Assembly: GCF_002968295.1 (NCBI RefSeq)
Contig: NZ_CP134399.1
Location: 248,001 to 312,000 of the forward strand
DNA length: 64,000 nucleotides
Direction: 5' to 3'
Origin: Mycobacterium sp. ITM-2016-00317
GTDB lineage: Bacteria; Actinomycetota; Actinomycetes; Mycobacteriales; Mycobacteriaceae
Shown: piece after piece, positions 8,255 through 16,504 of the stretch
How the letters are laid out: each line of letters opens with the position of its first letter
Numbering within the stretch: position 1 is the first letter of the stretch
Position numbers and translations under genes: made by a program
The notes under the pieces: model-generated
The model's input: the letters and a program-made list of their open reading frames with translations, nothing else
Database searches by the model: none
What the model was told of the DNA's origin: nothing

Positions 8255-9102
8255 GGCGTTCTCTCCCAGAGCAGTTCGGCGACGGTGGGACCGGCCAGCG
8301 CCTTGCGCTCGTACTTCGTCACGGGCCGGGCCGCCGAGATGGGGAGCCCGCCGGCGGCCGGGTCGACCCGCCGCAGCCGTGGTTCGGCGTCGCCGACCTC
8401 GGCGATGTGCTCGGCGTACCCCATGTGGTCGGTGGCCGCGTGCAGGATCCCGCCCGGGCGCAGCCGGTCGGCGATCAGCGCGACCACGTCGGGCTGCAGC
8501 AGCCGGCGCTTGTGGTGGCGGGCCTTGGGCCACGGGTCAGGGAAGAACACCCGCACACCCGTGAGCGAGCCGGGGCCGAGCATGTGGGTGAGCACGTCCA
8601 CGCCGTCACCGCGGATCAGCCGGATGTTGGTGACCGGGTCGGTGTCGGACGCGCGGTCGATCGCGGCGAGCAGCTGCGCCAGCCCGCGCCGGTAGACCTC
8701 CACGGCGATCACGTCGACGTCGGGTTCGTCGCGGGCCATGGCCAGCGTGGAGGTGCCGGTGCCGCAGCCGATCTCCAGCACCACCGGCGCCGTACGGCCG
8801 AACCACTCCGCGATGTCGAGCCGGCCCGCCGGCGTGATGTCGAGCCGGCCCGCCGGCGTGATGTCGAGCCGGCCCGCCGGCGTGATGTCGAGCCGGCCCG
8901 CGGGGGCGTCGCCGTCACGGGCCTGACGCCCGAGCCGCGGCCACAGCCGGTCCCAGACGGCCTGCTGGTTGTCCGAGATCGTCGAGCGGCGGGCGCGGAA
9001 ACTGGTCACCCGGCGGTGGAAATGGGGGTGCTCCTCGGAGTCGGGCGCCACCGGGGTGGCGACCCCAGACTCCGGTGTGTGCATCCGTCCATAGTCGCTC
9101 AT
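8251..9102 (-). CDS. trmB: tRNA (guanine-N7-)-methyltransferase TrmB
   Basis: 283 residues. SAM-dependent enzyme forming m7G46 in tRNA. Visible motifs are the SAM-binding LEIGCGTGTSTLAMA, RVFFPDPWPKARHHKRR (the family's PDPWxKxRHxKRR signature) and TDHMGYAEH with the C-terminal GRPVTKYERKA-type end (here ARPVTKYERKA). The N-terminal 45 residues are a mycobacterial extension. Residues about 68-96 hold an unusual tandem PAGRLDIT repeat (see the repeat entry) just before the Rossmann core. ATG start. First gene of the trmB-NYN pair upstream of mmpL3, as in M. tuberculosis Rv0208c-Rv0206c. Confidence 0.95.
   Translation of the reverse strand: MSDYGRMHTPESGVATPVAPDSEEHPHFHRRVTSFRARRSTISDNQQAVWDRLWPRLGRQARDGDAPAGRLDITPAGRLDITPAGRLDITPAGRLDIAEWFGRTAPVVLEIGCGTGTSTLAMARDEPDVDVIAVEVYRRGLAQLLAAIDRASDTDPVTNIRLIRGDGVDVLTHMLGPGSLTGVRVFFPDPWPKARHHKRRLLQPDVVALIADRLRPGGILHAATDHMGYAEHIAEVGDAEPRLRRVDPAAGGLPISAARPVTKYERKALAGPTVAELLWERTP
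8812..8902 (-). repeat. In-frame 24-bp tandem repeat inside trmB
   Basis: Three identical 24-bp units (8812-8835, 8836-8859, 8860-8883; on the plus strand each starts GATGTCGAGCCGGCCCGCC) and a fourth partial unit from 8884 that diverges after about 18 bp. Each unit encodes eight residues, P-A-G-R-L-D-I-T. The length is a multiple of three, so reading is preserved. Repeat number is likely to vary between strains by slippage. Confidence 0.97.
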
Positions 9103-9199
9103 CGAGACCGTGCTCTCCGCATCGTGTTACAGATTGATACCCAACAGTTGCCTGGCACCTGTACTGGGCGTCCACCCTCTCCGGAGGTGCCGGAAATTC

Positions 9200-10249
9200 G
9201 TGTCCGGAACGGTTCGTGACGGGTGTCACGATGGGTGGGGGCGGGCGTGGGGCCCGGTCCCGGACACGGGGGGCAGGCCCATCTTCGCCGACGTCTTGGC
9301 TGACTTCGCCGCGCGCACGCGCGACCCGCGCCCGCGCGCGGTTCTGACGCGCCTGCGCGCCCCGACCAGGGTAACCGTCCGCGGGCGGATGGGGGTGGGC
9401 CGCGGCGCGGTGGCCCGCGCGCTGGCCGCCGCCGGGGTGCCGGTGGTGCCCGGTGACGCTGCCGCCGACGCGCAGGTGGTAGTCGTCGCCGAGGCGCTCA
9501 AACCGGAGGACCTGGCCCTGCTGGAGGCGCCCTGGCCTGCGGTGATCGTGCTGAACAAGGCGGATCTGGCCGGCCGGGTGCCCGGCGGGCCGCTCGCCGC
9601 GGCGGCGGCCGACGCCGCCCGGATCGCCGCGGCCACCGGGCTGCCGGTGGTGCCGATGATCGCGCTGCTGGCCTGCCCCGGCGTCGACGCGCAGGACGTC
9701 GCGGCGCTGCAGACGCTGGCCGGCGCCCCGGCGGACCTGAGCTCCACCGACGCGTTCGTCCGGTCCGGGCATCCGGTGCCGGCTCCGGTCCGCGACCGGC
9801 TGCTCGCCCGGTTCGACCGGTTCGGCATCGCGCACGCGGTGCTGGCGTGCGCCGACGGCGCCGACGCGGCCGCGGTGAACCGGACGCTGCGAGAACTCAG
9901 CCAGGTCGACCGCGTCGTCGCGCAGGTCACCGCGCTGGCCGCCGAGGTCGCCTATCGCCGGGTGTGCGTCGCCGTCGACGACCTGCACCGCCACGCCGCC
10001 GAGACCCGCGACGACGCGCTGGCGGCATTCCTGGCCGGCGACGAGGCCGTGATCGCGGTGATGGCCGCCGCGGTGGACGCGATGGAGGCCACCGGGATGC
10101 GGGTCGATCGCGGGGATGACCCCGACGCGCACGAACGGCGGGCGGTGCACTGGCAGCGCTACGCCGGCGGGCCGGTCACCGAAGCCCACCGCCGCTGCGC
10201 GTGCGCGATCGCGCGCGGCTCGCTGCGGCTGCTGGACCGGACGCGGTGA
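9200..10249 (+). CDS. G-domain-like protein, Rv0209 homologue (first of a coupled pair)
   Basis: About 349 residues from GTG 9200 (GGAGG at 9183-9187). The same frame is open from ATG 9110, so the start is uncertain; clearly conserved-looking protein begins near 9285 (IFADVLADFAART). A degenerate P-loop (RMGVGRGAVARAL, Arg where Lys is usual) and a G4-type VIVLNKADLAG motif point to a GTPase-fold protein. The C-terminal half is helical and Ala-rich. It overlaps the next gene as GTGA. Position between trmB and pckG matches M. tuberculosis Rv0209. The pair resembles other mycobacterial dynamin-like or GTPase pairs only in outline, and function is unknown. Confidence 0.7.
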   Translation: MSGTVRDGCHDGWGRAWGPVPDTGGRPIFADVLADFAARTRDPRPRAVLTRLRAPTRVTVRGRMGVGRGAVARALAAAGVPVVPGDAAADAQVVVVAEALKPEDLALLEAPWPAVIVLNKADLAGRVPGGPLAAAAADAARIAAATGLPVVPMIALLACPGVDAQDVAALQTLAGAPADLSSTDAFVRSGHPVPAPVRDRLLARFDRFGIAHAVLACADGADAAAVNRTLRELSQVDRVVAQVTALAAEVAYRRVCVAVDDLHRHAAETRDDALAAFLAGDEAVIAVMAAAVDAMEATGMRVDRGDDPDAHERRAVHWQRYAGGPVTEAHRRCACAIARGSLRLLDRTR

Positions 10250-11466
10250 CCGCGGCAGACGTCGTGCTGGTGGTCGGCCCGCCGCGGGCCGGCGTCACCG
10301 CGATGACGGCCGAGCTGCGCCGCCGGATGCCGGACCAGCGGTTCGTCGAGGCCGGGGACGCCGGGCCCCCGGCGCTGGTGGTGTTCGTCGTCTCCGCGGT
10401 GGCGCCGGTAACCGAATCCGATTGTGCAACAGTCGATTCAGCGACCTGGTCCACCGACGTGGTGGTCGCGGTGGTCGCCAAGGTGGACGACCACCGGGAC
10501 TGGGGCCGGGTGCTGGAGGCCGACCGCGAGCGGCTGGCCGCCCGTGCGCCGCGATTCGGCCGGGTCCCGTGGGTCGGCGCGGCTGCGGCCCCGCGCCTCG
10601 GCGAGCCGGTGATGGACGAACTCGTCGCGCTGCTCCGCAGTCAGCTCGCCGACCCCGCCCTGGCAGGGCGGAACGCGCAGCGCGCCGCCGAGGCCCGGGA
10701 ACGGGCGCTGCGCAGCGAGCGCGAGCAACTGGCGCGGGACCGCAGGGCGGCCGCGCTCGAGCTGAGGTCGGATGTCGCGCAGGCCCGGCTCGCGGTCACC
10801 CACGCCGTCCGGCGACGATGCGCCCGGCTGCGCGCCGATCTGCTCGACGACGCAGCCGCCGCGGGCCGGCGGGATGTGCCCGGGTTCGCCGACCGGGCCC
10901 GCCGCCACGCTGCCGAGGTGCTGGCCCGCGTCGACGAGGACGTCGACGCGCACACCCGCGCGGTCACCGGCCGCACCGGATCCGACATGCCGGGGCGGCC
11001 CGTTCCGGAGCCGGTCGGCGTGCCGGATCCGCCGCTGCGCGCCCGGCGGCTGGAGACCCGGCTGATGACGGTGCTCGGTGCCGGCTTCGGCGTCGGGGTC
11101 GCGATGGTGGTCACCCGGCTGCTGTCCGGCCTGGCCCCCGGACTCGCGACCGCCGGGGCGGCCGTCGGCGTGGCCCTCGGAATCGCCACCGCGGCATGGG
11201 TGGTGCGGGCCAGGGCGCTGCTGCACGAACGGGCGGTCCTGGAGAGGTGGTCGCTCGATGCGGCCGCCGCGGTGCGCGCCGCGGCCGAGGAGCGGGTGGC
11301 GGCGCGGATGCTGACCCTCGAGACCTCGATCGGCCGACGGATCGCGGAGGTGGAGACCGAGATTCGGGCGCTCTCCCGTGCGCAATCGCGCCCGATCGGG
11401 CAGGATTGCTGGTTACCCGTCGGTAGACCGCGCGGTGAGAGTCATCTGAATCGTTCCTGTGAGTGA
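10246..11466 (+). CDS. Membrane-associated P-loop protein, Rv0210 homologue
   Basis: 406 residues from the GTG at 10246, which overlaps the upstream stop by 4 bp. The N-terminus has a nucleotide-binding-like loop (VVGPPRAGVTAM) and a degenerate NKxD-like VVAKVDD. The middle is a long charged helical region (about 140-230, rich in Arg/Ala/Glu). Two hydrophobic helices near residues 275-325 are followed by another helical stretch. That order (G-domain, helices, membrane paddle, helices) is reminiscent of dynamin-like proteins, but the GTPase motifs are weak. The protein is shorter than I recall for Rv0210, and the last 30 residues look unconserved, so the 3' end deserves caution. Confidence 0.65.
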   Translation: MTAADVVLVVGPPRAGVTAMTAELRRRMPDQRFVEAGDAGPPALVVFVVSAVAPVTESDCATVDSATWSTDVVVAVVAKVDDHRDWGRVLEADRERLAARAPRFGRVPWVGAAAAPRLGEPVMDELVALLRSQLADPALAGRNAQRAAEARERALRSEREQLARDRRAAALELRSDVAQARLAVTHAVRRRCARLRADLLDDAAAAGRRDVPGFADRARRHAAEVLARVDEDVDAHTRAVTGRTGSDMPGRPVPEPVGVPDPPLRARRLETRLMTVLGAGFGVGVAMVVTRLLSGLAPGLATAGAAVGVALGIATAAWVVRARALLHERAVLERWSLDAAAAVRAAAEERVAARMLTLETSIGRRIAEVETEIRALSRAQSRPIGQDCWLPVGRPRGESHLNRSCE

Positions 11467-11530
11467 TCGGACATAGTCCTGGATTCCCGCGGGTATGTCA
11501 CCCGCGTTAACCTCAGTACACAGTGACCAG

Positions 11531-11555
11531 GGAATCCGAAGCTTATTCGGATTCC
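11531..11555. terminator. Perfect 10-bp hairpin upstream of pckG
   Basis: GGAATCCGAA-gctta-TTCGGATTCC, a perfect stem 65 bp after the upstream stop and 50 bp before the pckG ATG. It could end the upstream transcript or form a structured pckG leader. The surrounding 11467-11605 gap holds no gene. Confidence 0.55.
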
Positions 11556-11605
11556 GGCGCCTGCGTCAGCGCAGGCCATCGCGAGATGCAGGGAGACGAC
11601 ACAGC

Positions 11606-13432
11606 ATGACCTCAGCGACCATTCCCGGGCTCGACACCGCACCGACCAAGCACCAGGGTCTGCTCGAATGGGTTCGCGAGGTCGCCGAGCTGACCCAGCC
11701 CGACCGGGTGGCGTGGGCCGACGGCTCCCAGGAGGAGTACGACCGCCTCTGCGCACACCTCGTCGAGGCGGGCACCTTCCAGAAGCTGAACCCCGACAAG
11801 CAGCCGAACTCGTACCTGGCGCTGTCGGATCCGTCCGACGTCGCTCGCGTCGAGTCCCGCACGTTCATCTGCTCCGAGCGCGAGATCAACGCCGGCCCCA
11901 CCAACAACTGGATGGACCCGGCCGAGATGCGCGGCATCATGACCGGCCTGTACCGCGGCTGCATGCGCGGGCGCACGCTGTGGGTGGTGCCGTTCTGCAT
12001 GGGCCCGCTCGACGCCGAGGACCCCAAGCTGGGTGTGGAGATCACCGACTCGGAGTACGTCGTGGTGTCGATGCGCACGATGACCCGGATGGGGTCGGCG
12101 GCGCTGGACAAGATCGGCGACGACGGCTTCTTCGTCAAGGCGCTGCACTCGATCGGCGCGCCGCTGGAGGAGGGCCAAGCCGACGTGCCGTGGCCCTGCA
12201 ACGACACCAAGTACATCACCCACTTCCCGGAGACCCGCGAGATCTGGAGCTTCGGTTCGGGCTACGGCGGCAACGCGTTGCTGGGCAAGAAGTGCTACTC
12301 GCTGCGCATCGCGTCGGCGATGGCCCACGACGAGGGCTGGCTCGCCGAGCACATGCTGATCCTGAAGCTGATCAGCCCGGAGAACAAGGCGTACTACATC
12401 GCCGCGGCGTTCCCGTCGGCGTGCGGCAAGACCAACCTCGCGATGCTGCAGCCCACCATCCCGGGCTGGCGCGCCGAGACCGTCGGCGACGACATCGCGT
12501 GGATGCGCTTCGGCAAGGACGGCCGTCTCTACGCCACCAACCCCGAGTTCGGTTTCTTCGGCGTGGCGCCCGGCACCAACTGGGACTCCAACCCGAACGC
12601 GATGAAGACCATCGCCGCAGGCAACACCGTCTTCACCAACGTCGCCAAGACCGACGACGGCGACGTGTGGTGGGAGGGCCTGGAAGGCGACCCCGACCAC
12701 CTCATCGACTGGAAGGGCCACGACTGGACCCCCGAGTCGGAGAACAAGGCCGCCCACCCGAACTCGCGTTACTGCACCCCGATCTCGCAGTGCCCGACGC
12801 TGGCCCCGGAGTGGGACGACCCGCAGGGCGTGCCGATCTCGGCGATCCTGTTCGGCGGCCGCCGCAAGACGACCGTCCCCCTGATCACCGAGGCCCGCGA
12901 CTGGCAGCACGGCGTGTTCATCGGCGCCACGCTCGGCTCCGAGCAGACCGCCGCCGCCGAGGGCAAGGTCGGCACCGTGCGCCGCGACCCGATGGCGATG
13001 CTGCCGTTCCTCGGCTACAACGTCGGCGACTACTTCGCGCACTGGATCAACATCGGCAAGAACGCCGATGAGTCCAAGCTGCCGAAGGTGTTCTTCGTCA
13101 ACTGGTTCCGCCGCGGCGACGACGGCCGCTTCCTGTGGCCCGGCTTCGGCGAGAACAGCCGCGTCCTCAAGTGGGCCGTCGAGCGCATCGAGCACAAGGC
13201 CGACGGCAAGAGCACCCCGATCGGCATCGTGCCGACCGCTCAGGACCTCGACCTGGAGGGGCTGGACGTGGATGCGGCCGACGTCGACGAGGCGCTGGCC
13301 GTGAAGGTCGACGAGTGGCGCGACGAGGTGCCGCTGATCGAGGAGTGGTTCGAGTTCGTCGGCGAGAAGCTGCCCACCGGCATCAAGGACGAGTTCGACG
13401 CGCTGAAGACCCGCCTGGCGGAGGAAAGCTAG
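11606..13432 (+). CDS. pckG: Phosphoenolpyruvate carboxykinase (GTP)
   Basis: 608 residues, the usual length for the GTP-type enzyme. Converts oxaloacetate plus GTP to PEP, CO2 and GDP in the cytosol; it is the gateway from TCA-cycle carbon to gluconeogenesis and is needed for growth on fatty acids and cholesterol. Motifs seen are the P-loop [13 protein letters not shown] with the GTP-type reactive Cys, [19 protein letters not shown], and [11 protein letters not shown]. The ATG at 11606 has a GGGAG 10 nt upstream; earlier in-frame starts add unrelated residues. Convergent with, and directly abutting, the Lrp-type gene. Next to a carboxylic-acid catabolic island it would receive the C3/C4 products. 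Confidence 0.97.
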   Translation: MTSATIPGLDTAPTKHQGLLEWVREVAELTQPDRVAWADGSQEEYDRLCAHLVEAGTFQKLNPDKQPNSYLALSDPSDVARVESRTFICSEREINAGPTNNWMDPAEMRGIMTGLYRGCMRGRTLWVVPFCMGPLDAEDPKLGVEITDSEYVVVSMRTMTRMGSAALDKIGDDGFFVKALHSIGAPLEEGQADVPWPCNDTKYITHFPETREIWSFGSGYGGNALLGKKCYSLRIASAMAHDEGWLAEHMLILKLISPENKAYYIAAAFPSACGKTNLAMLQPTIPGWRAETVGDDIAWMRFGKDGRLYATNPEFGFFGVAPGTNWDSNPNAMKTIAAGNTVFTNVAKTDDGDVWWEGLEGDPDHLIDWKGHDWTPESENKAAHPNSRYCTPISQCPTLAPEWDDPQGVPISAILFGGRRKTTVPLITEARDWQHGVFIGATLGSEQTAAAEGKVGTVRRDPMAMLPFLGYNVGDYFAHWINIGKNADESKLPKVFFVNWFRRGDDGRFLWPGFGENSRVLKWAVERIEHKADGKSTPIGIVPTAQDLDLEGLDVDAADVDEALAVKVDEWRDEVPLIEEWFEFVGEKLPTGIKDEFDALKTRLAEES

Positions 13433-13915
13433 TCACAAGCGGCGTTCCAACAGCGGGGTGACCCGGAACTCCACCAGTTGACGCATGGTCAGCGCGGTGG
13501 TGGTCTGCTCCACCCCGTCGATGTCGAGGATCTGGCCGGCGATCCGGTAGAGGTCGTCGGCATCCCGTGCGACGACGTGGATCTGCAGGTCGATCGAACC
13601 GCTGAGCCCGAGCACCTCCAGCACCTCCGGGATGGCGGCGAGTTCGCCCGCCACGTACTCGAGCTTGCGCTGCACGACGGTGGTCAGGATGAACGCCGTG
13701 AGCGGATAGCCAAGGGCCGCAGGTGAAATGCGTCTCTCGAAAGGGCGCAGGCAGCCACTGGACTCCAGCTTGGCCAGTCGCGCCTGCACGGTGTTGCGGG
13801 ACAGGCCCGTGCGGTCTGCGATCGCCATGGCCGCCGCGCGGGGGTCCTCGTTGAGCGCGGTCAGGATGCGGGCGTCGATCGCGTCGACGGGCTTGCCGCC
13901 GGCCGGGCTGGTCAA
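13433..13915 (-). CDS. Lrp/AsnC family transcriptional regulator (MdeR-like by context)
   Basis: 160 residues: an N-terminal winged helix (DARILTALNEDPRAAAMAIADRTGLSRNTVQARLAKL) and a C-terminal RAM/ligand domain (LGLSGSIDLQIHVVARDADDLYRIAG). Lrp-family proteins bind amino acids or oxo-acids and usually control the divergent gene. Here that is a homodimeric 2-oxoacid dehydrogenase E1, the same pairing as mdeR-mdeB in Pseudomonas methionine/2-oxobutyrate catabolism. No ATG fits; the only plausible start in frame is TTG at 13915. A spaced inverted repeat at 13949-13992 is the likely operator. Confidence 0.85.
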   Translation of the reverse strand: MTSPAGGKPVDAIDARILTALNEDPRAAAMAIADRTGLSRNTVQARLAKLESSGCLRPFERRISPAALGYPLTAFILTTVVQRKLEYVAGELAAIPEVLEVLGLSGSIDLQIHVVARDADDLYRIAGQILDIDGVEQTTTALTMRQLVEFRVTPLLERRL

Positions 13916-13948
13916 AGTGCCCGCCGTCGGAGTCGGAAGAGATAGTGC

Positions 13949-13992
13949 ATCTGCGCATTATGCCCACGCGCTGCGCTGAAGGTTGCGCAGAT
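13949..13992. promoter_or_regulatory. Candidate Lrp-type operator between the regulator and the E1 gene
   Basis: Perfect 9-bp inverted repeat ATCTGCGCA (13949-13957) and TGCGCAGAT (13984-13992), 35 bp apart centre to centre, in the 132-bp divergent intergenic region. A weaker third half-site, ATCTGCAC, lies near 14018. Spaced half-sites fit an Lrp octamer wrapping DNA. Assignment is inferred. Confidence 0.55.
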
Positions 13993-14047
13993 CGCCGACA
14001 AGGCGTGGGATCGGTGGTCGATCTGCACTCGGCGAGAGGTGTCCGTG

Positions 14048-16402
14048 ATGACCGTCAGTATCCCGCAGTCCGGGGCCGCCCGCGGTGAGGTGCTGGCGGT
14101 GATCGAGCGCCACGTGCTGTGGTTGGCCACGGCGATGGTCCATCACGCCAACCGCGTCCGCCCCAACCCGTCCGGGCTCAAAGTCGGCGGGCACCAGGCG
14201 TCGTCGGCATCGATGATCTCGATCATGACCGCACTGTGGTTCGCGCACCTTCGGTCGGGGGACCGGGTGGCGGTCAAGCCGCACGCGTCACCGGTACTGC
14301 ACGCGATCAACTATCTGATCGGCGAACTCGACGCCACCTACCTGACCACCCTGCGCGAGTTCGGCGGACTGCAGAGCTATCCCAGCCGGAGCAAGGACCC
14401 CGATCCCGTCGACTATTCGACCGGTTCGGTGGGGATCGGGGCCACCGCACCGATCTGGGCCGCGCTGGCCCGCCGGTATGTGCACGCCCACTTCGGTCCC
14501 GACAGCGGTCTGGTCGATGCCGACCGGTCCGCCGGCGCCGCGCTGGGACGGCAGTACTCGCTGGTCGGCGACGCCGAGTTGGACGAGGGCGCGGTGTGGG
14601 AGGCGATCCTGGACCCGGCGGTCGCTGAATTCGGCGAGATCGTGTGGATCGTCGACATGAATCGTCAGTCGCTGGACCGGGTGGTGCCGCACATCGCGGC
14701 CGAGCGGCTCGAGCGGATGTTCGGCGCCGCCGGCTGGCAGGTGATCACGCTGAAGTTCGGGCGGCTGCTGGAATCGTTGTTCGCCCGTCCCGGCGGGCCG
14801 GCGCTGCGCGAGCGCATCGTGGCCATGCCGAACCCGGAGTACCAGCGGTTGCTGCGGTGCGACGCCGCCGAACTGCGCACCCGGTTGCCGGGGGACGGGC
14901 CGGGCCGCGCACAGGTCGCCGACCTCATCGCCGATCTCGACGACGAGACCTTGCTGGCGGCCGTCCGTAATCTGGGTGGTCACGATCTGGACCTGCTGTG
15001 CAACGCGCTCGGGCAGATCGACGACACCAGGCCCACGGTGTTGATCGCCTACACCGTCAAGGGTTACGGCCTTCCGACACAAGGGCATCCGCAGAACCAC
15101 TCGTCCCTGCTGACCGTGGCCCAGTACGAGGAGCTGGCCGCCGGACTCGGCATGGACCCCGACGATCCCTGGCGCGGTGTCGCGCCCGACAGCGACGCCG
15201 GTGCGCTGTGCGCGGCGACGCGGGAACGGCTGCGTCGGCCGGCCGTGCCGACGGCGGCGCCCGCGGCGATTCCCACCGACATCGGGCGCACCCCGGGCGG
15301 GACGTCCACCACCCAGGCCGCGCTGGGCCGCACCCTGCTGGACCTGAGCCGCGAGGCTCCCGACGCCGCCCGCCGGGTGGTGACGGTCAGCCCGGATGTC
15401 AGCTCGACGACCAATCTGGCCGGCTGGCTGAACAAGGTGGGGGTGTGGTCGCCGACCGAGCGCCGGGACTGGTTCGACGACGACGCCGAGACGATCATGC
15501 ACTGGCGCGAGCGGCCCACCGGACAGCACATCGAGCTCGGCATCGCCGAGACCAACCTGGTGGGCCTGATCGGCGAGCTGGGCGCCACCTGGAGCCGGTG
15601 GGGCAGCCCGCTCCTGCCGATCGGGGTGCTCTACGACCCGTTCGTCGAACGCGCGCTGGAACCCTGGTCCTACGGCATCTACGCCGGAGGTCAGTCGATC
15701 CTGGTGGGCACCCCGTCCGGGGTGACGCTGGCGGCCGAAGGCGGTGCGCACCAGTCGATCAAGACCCCATCGATCGGTCTCGAGCAGCCCGGCTGTGTCA
15801 GCTACGAGCCGGCGTTCGCGATCGACGTGGAATGGACACTGCTGGCCTGCATGGCCCGGCTGGGGCGTCCCGACGGCGGTTCGTCGTACCTGAGGTTGTC
15901 CACCCGGCCGGTCGACCAGCGGCTGGCGGCCGTGCCCGCCGATCCGGCGGCGCGGGAACGTCGCCGCCGCCAGGCCGTCGCCGGCGGCTACCTGCTGCGC
16001 CGCGGCGGGGATCCGGCGGTGACGTTGGTCGGGATGGGCGCGATGATGACCGAGACCCTCGCCGCCGCAGACCGCCTCGCCGACCAGGGCATCGCCGCGG
16101 ACGTGGTGTGCGTGACCAGCCCCGGTCGGCTCTTCGAGGCGCTCCAGGCCCGTCGCGGGCTCGGCGAAGGCCCCAGCTGGATCCTGGACCAGGTGTTCCC
16201 CGCCGGTCGGGCCGCCCCGATGGTGACGGTGCTCGACGGTCATCCGCACACCCTGGCGTTCCTGACCTCGATCCACCAGGTCCGGGGCGCGGCCCTGGGG
16301 GTGAGCCGGTTCGGCCAGGCGGGGTCGCTGCAGGACGTGTACCGCTACCACGGCATCGACGCCGACAGCATCGTCGCCGCCGCGCTCGACCTGACCTACT
16401 GA
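14048..16402 (+). CDS. Transketolase-like 2-oxoacid dehydrogenase E1 (AceE/MdeB type)
   Basis: 784 residues. Shares the layout of homodimeric E1 enzymes. The TPP domain has GDAELDEGAVWEAI followed by VDMNRQSLD (the GDG-x25-N thiamine motif). A central pyrimidine domain (HIELGIAETNLVGLIGELG) and a C-terminal transketolase domain follow. It is shorter than AceE (about 890-930), like MdeB, the 2-oxobutyrate dehydrogenase E1 of Pseudomonas. With E2/E3 from elsewhere it would oxidatively decarboxylate pyruvate or 2-oxobutyrate to acyl-CoA. ATG 14048 is preferred over GTG 14039 because GAGAGG (14033-14038) is correctly spaced for it. Divergent from an Lrp regulator. No mdeA (methionine gamma-lyase) neighbour, so the substrate is open. 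Confidence 0.8.
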   Translation: MTVSIPQSGAARGEVLAVIERHVLWLATAMVHHANRVRPNPSGLKVGGHQASSASMISIMTALWFAHLRSGDRVAVKPHASPVLHAINYLIGELDATYLTTLREFGGLQSYPSRSKDPDPVDYSTGSVGIGATAPIWAALARRYVHAHFGPDSGLVDADRSAGAALGRQYSLVGDAELDEGAVWEAILDPAVAEFGEIVWIVDMNRQSLDRVVPHIAAERLERMFGAAGWQVITLKFGRLLESLFARPGGPALRERIVAMPNPEYQRLLRCDAAELRTRLPGDGPGRAQVADLIADLDDETLLAAVRNLGGHDLDLLCNALGQIDDTRPTVLIAYTVKGYGLPTQGHPQNHSSLLTVAQYEELAAGLGMDPDDPWRGVAPDSDAGALCAATRERLRRPAVPTAAPAAIPTDIGRTPGGTSTTQAALGRTLLDLSREAPDAARRVVTVSPDVSSTTNLAGWLNKVGVWSPTERRDWFDDDAETIMHWRERPTGQHIELGIAETNLVGLIGELGATWSRWGSPLLPIGVLYDPFVERALEPWSYGIYAGGQSILVGTPSGVTLAAEGGAHQSIKTPSIGLEQPGCVSYEPAFAIDVEWTLLACMARLGRPDGGSSYLRLSTRPVDQRLAAVPADPAARERRRRQAVAGGYLLRRGGDPAVTLVGMGAMMTETLAAADRLADQGIAADVVCVTSPGRLFEALQARRGLGEGPSWILDQVFPAGRAAPMVTVLDGHPHTLAFLTSIHQVRGAALGVSRFGQAGSLQDVYRYHGIDADSIVAAALDLTY

Positions 16403-16446
16403 CCTCGCCACCGCGACATGGCCGGCCCGGCCGGTACGGGCACGCC

Positions 16447-16485
16447 TTGCGCACGCCCATGTTCTCTCCATAGAATATTTTCTAT
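16447..16485 (+). promoter_or_regulatory. Promoter of the acyl-CoA catabolic operon with overlapping GntR operator
   Basis: TTGCGC (16447-16452), 18 bp, TAGAAT (16471-16476). The inverted repeat ATAGAA-TATT-TTCTAT (16470-16485) covers the -10. A closely related sequence, ATAGACAATTTTCTTC, sits over the -10 of the GntR/FCD gene at 21275-21290. The two match at 12 of 16 positions, suggesting one repressor for both. Confidence 0.6.
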
Positions 16486-16504
16486 TGAGCTAGGAGGTGG
16501 CGGC

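Noticed and set aside
8812..8902. Tandem repeat as a CRISPR array
   Set aside because: Units are directly adjacent without unique spacers and lie in the trmB reading frame.
14288..16471. 727-codon frame on the minus strand opposite the E1 gene
   Set aside because: Antisense shadow with repetitive Arg/Gly/Gln/His composition; the plus strand has a complete recognised enzyme.
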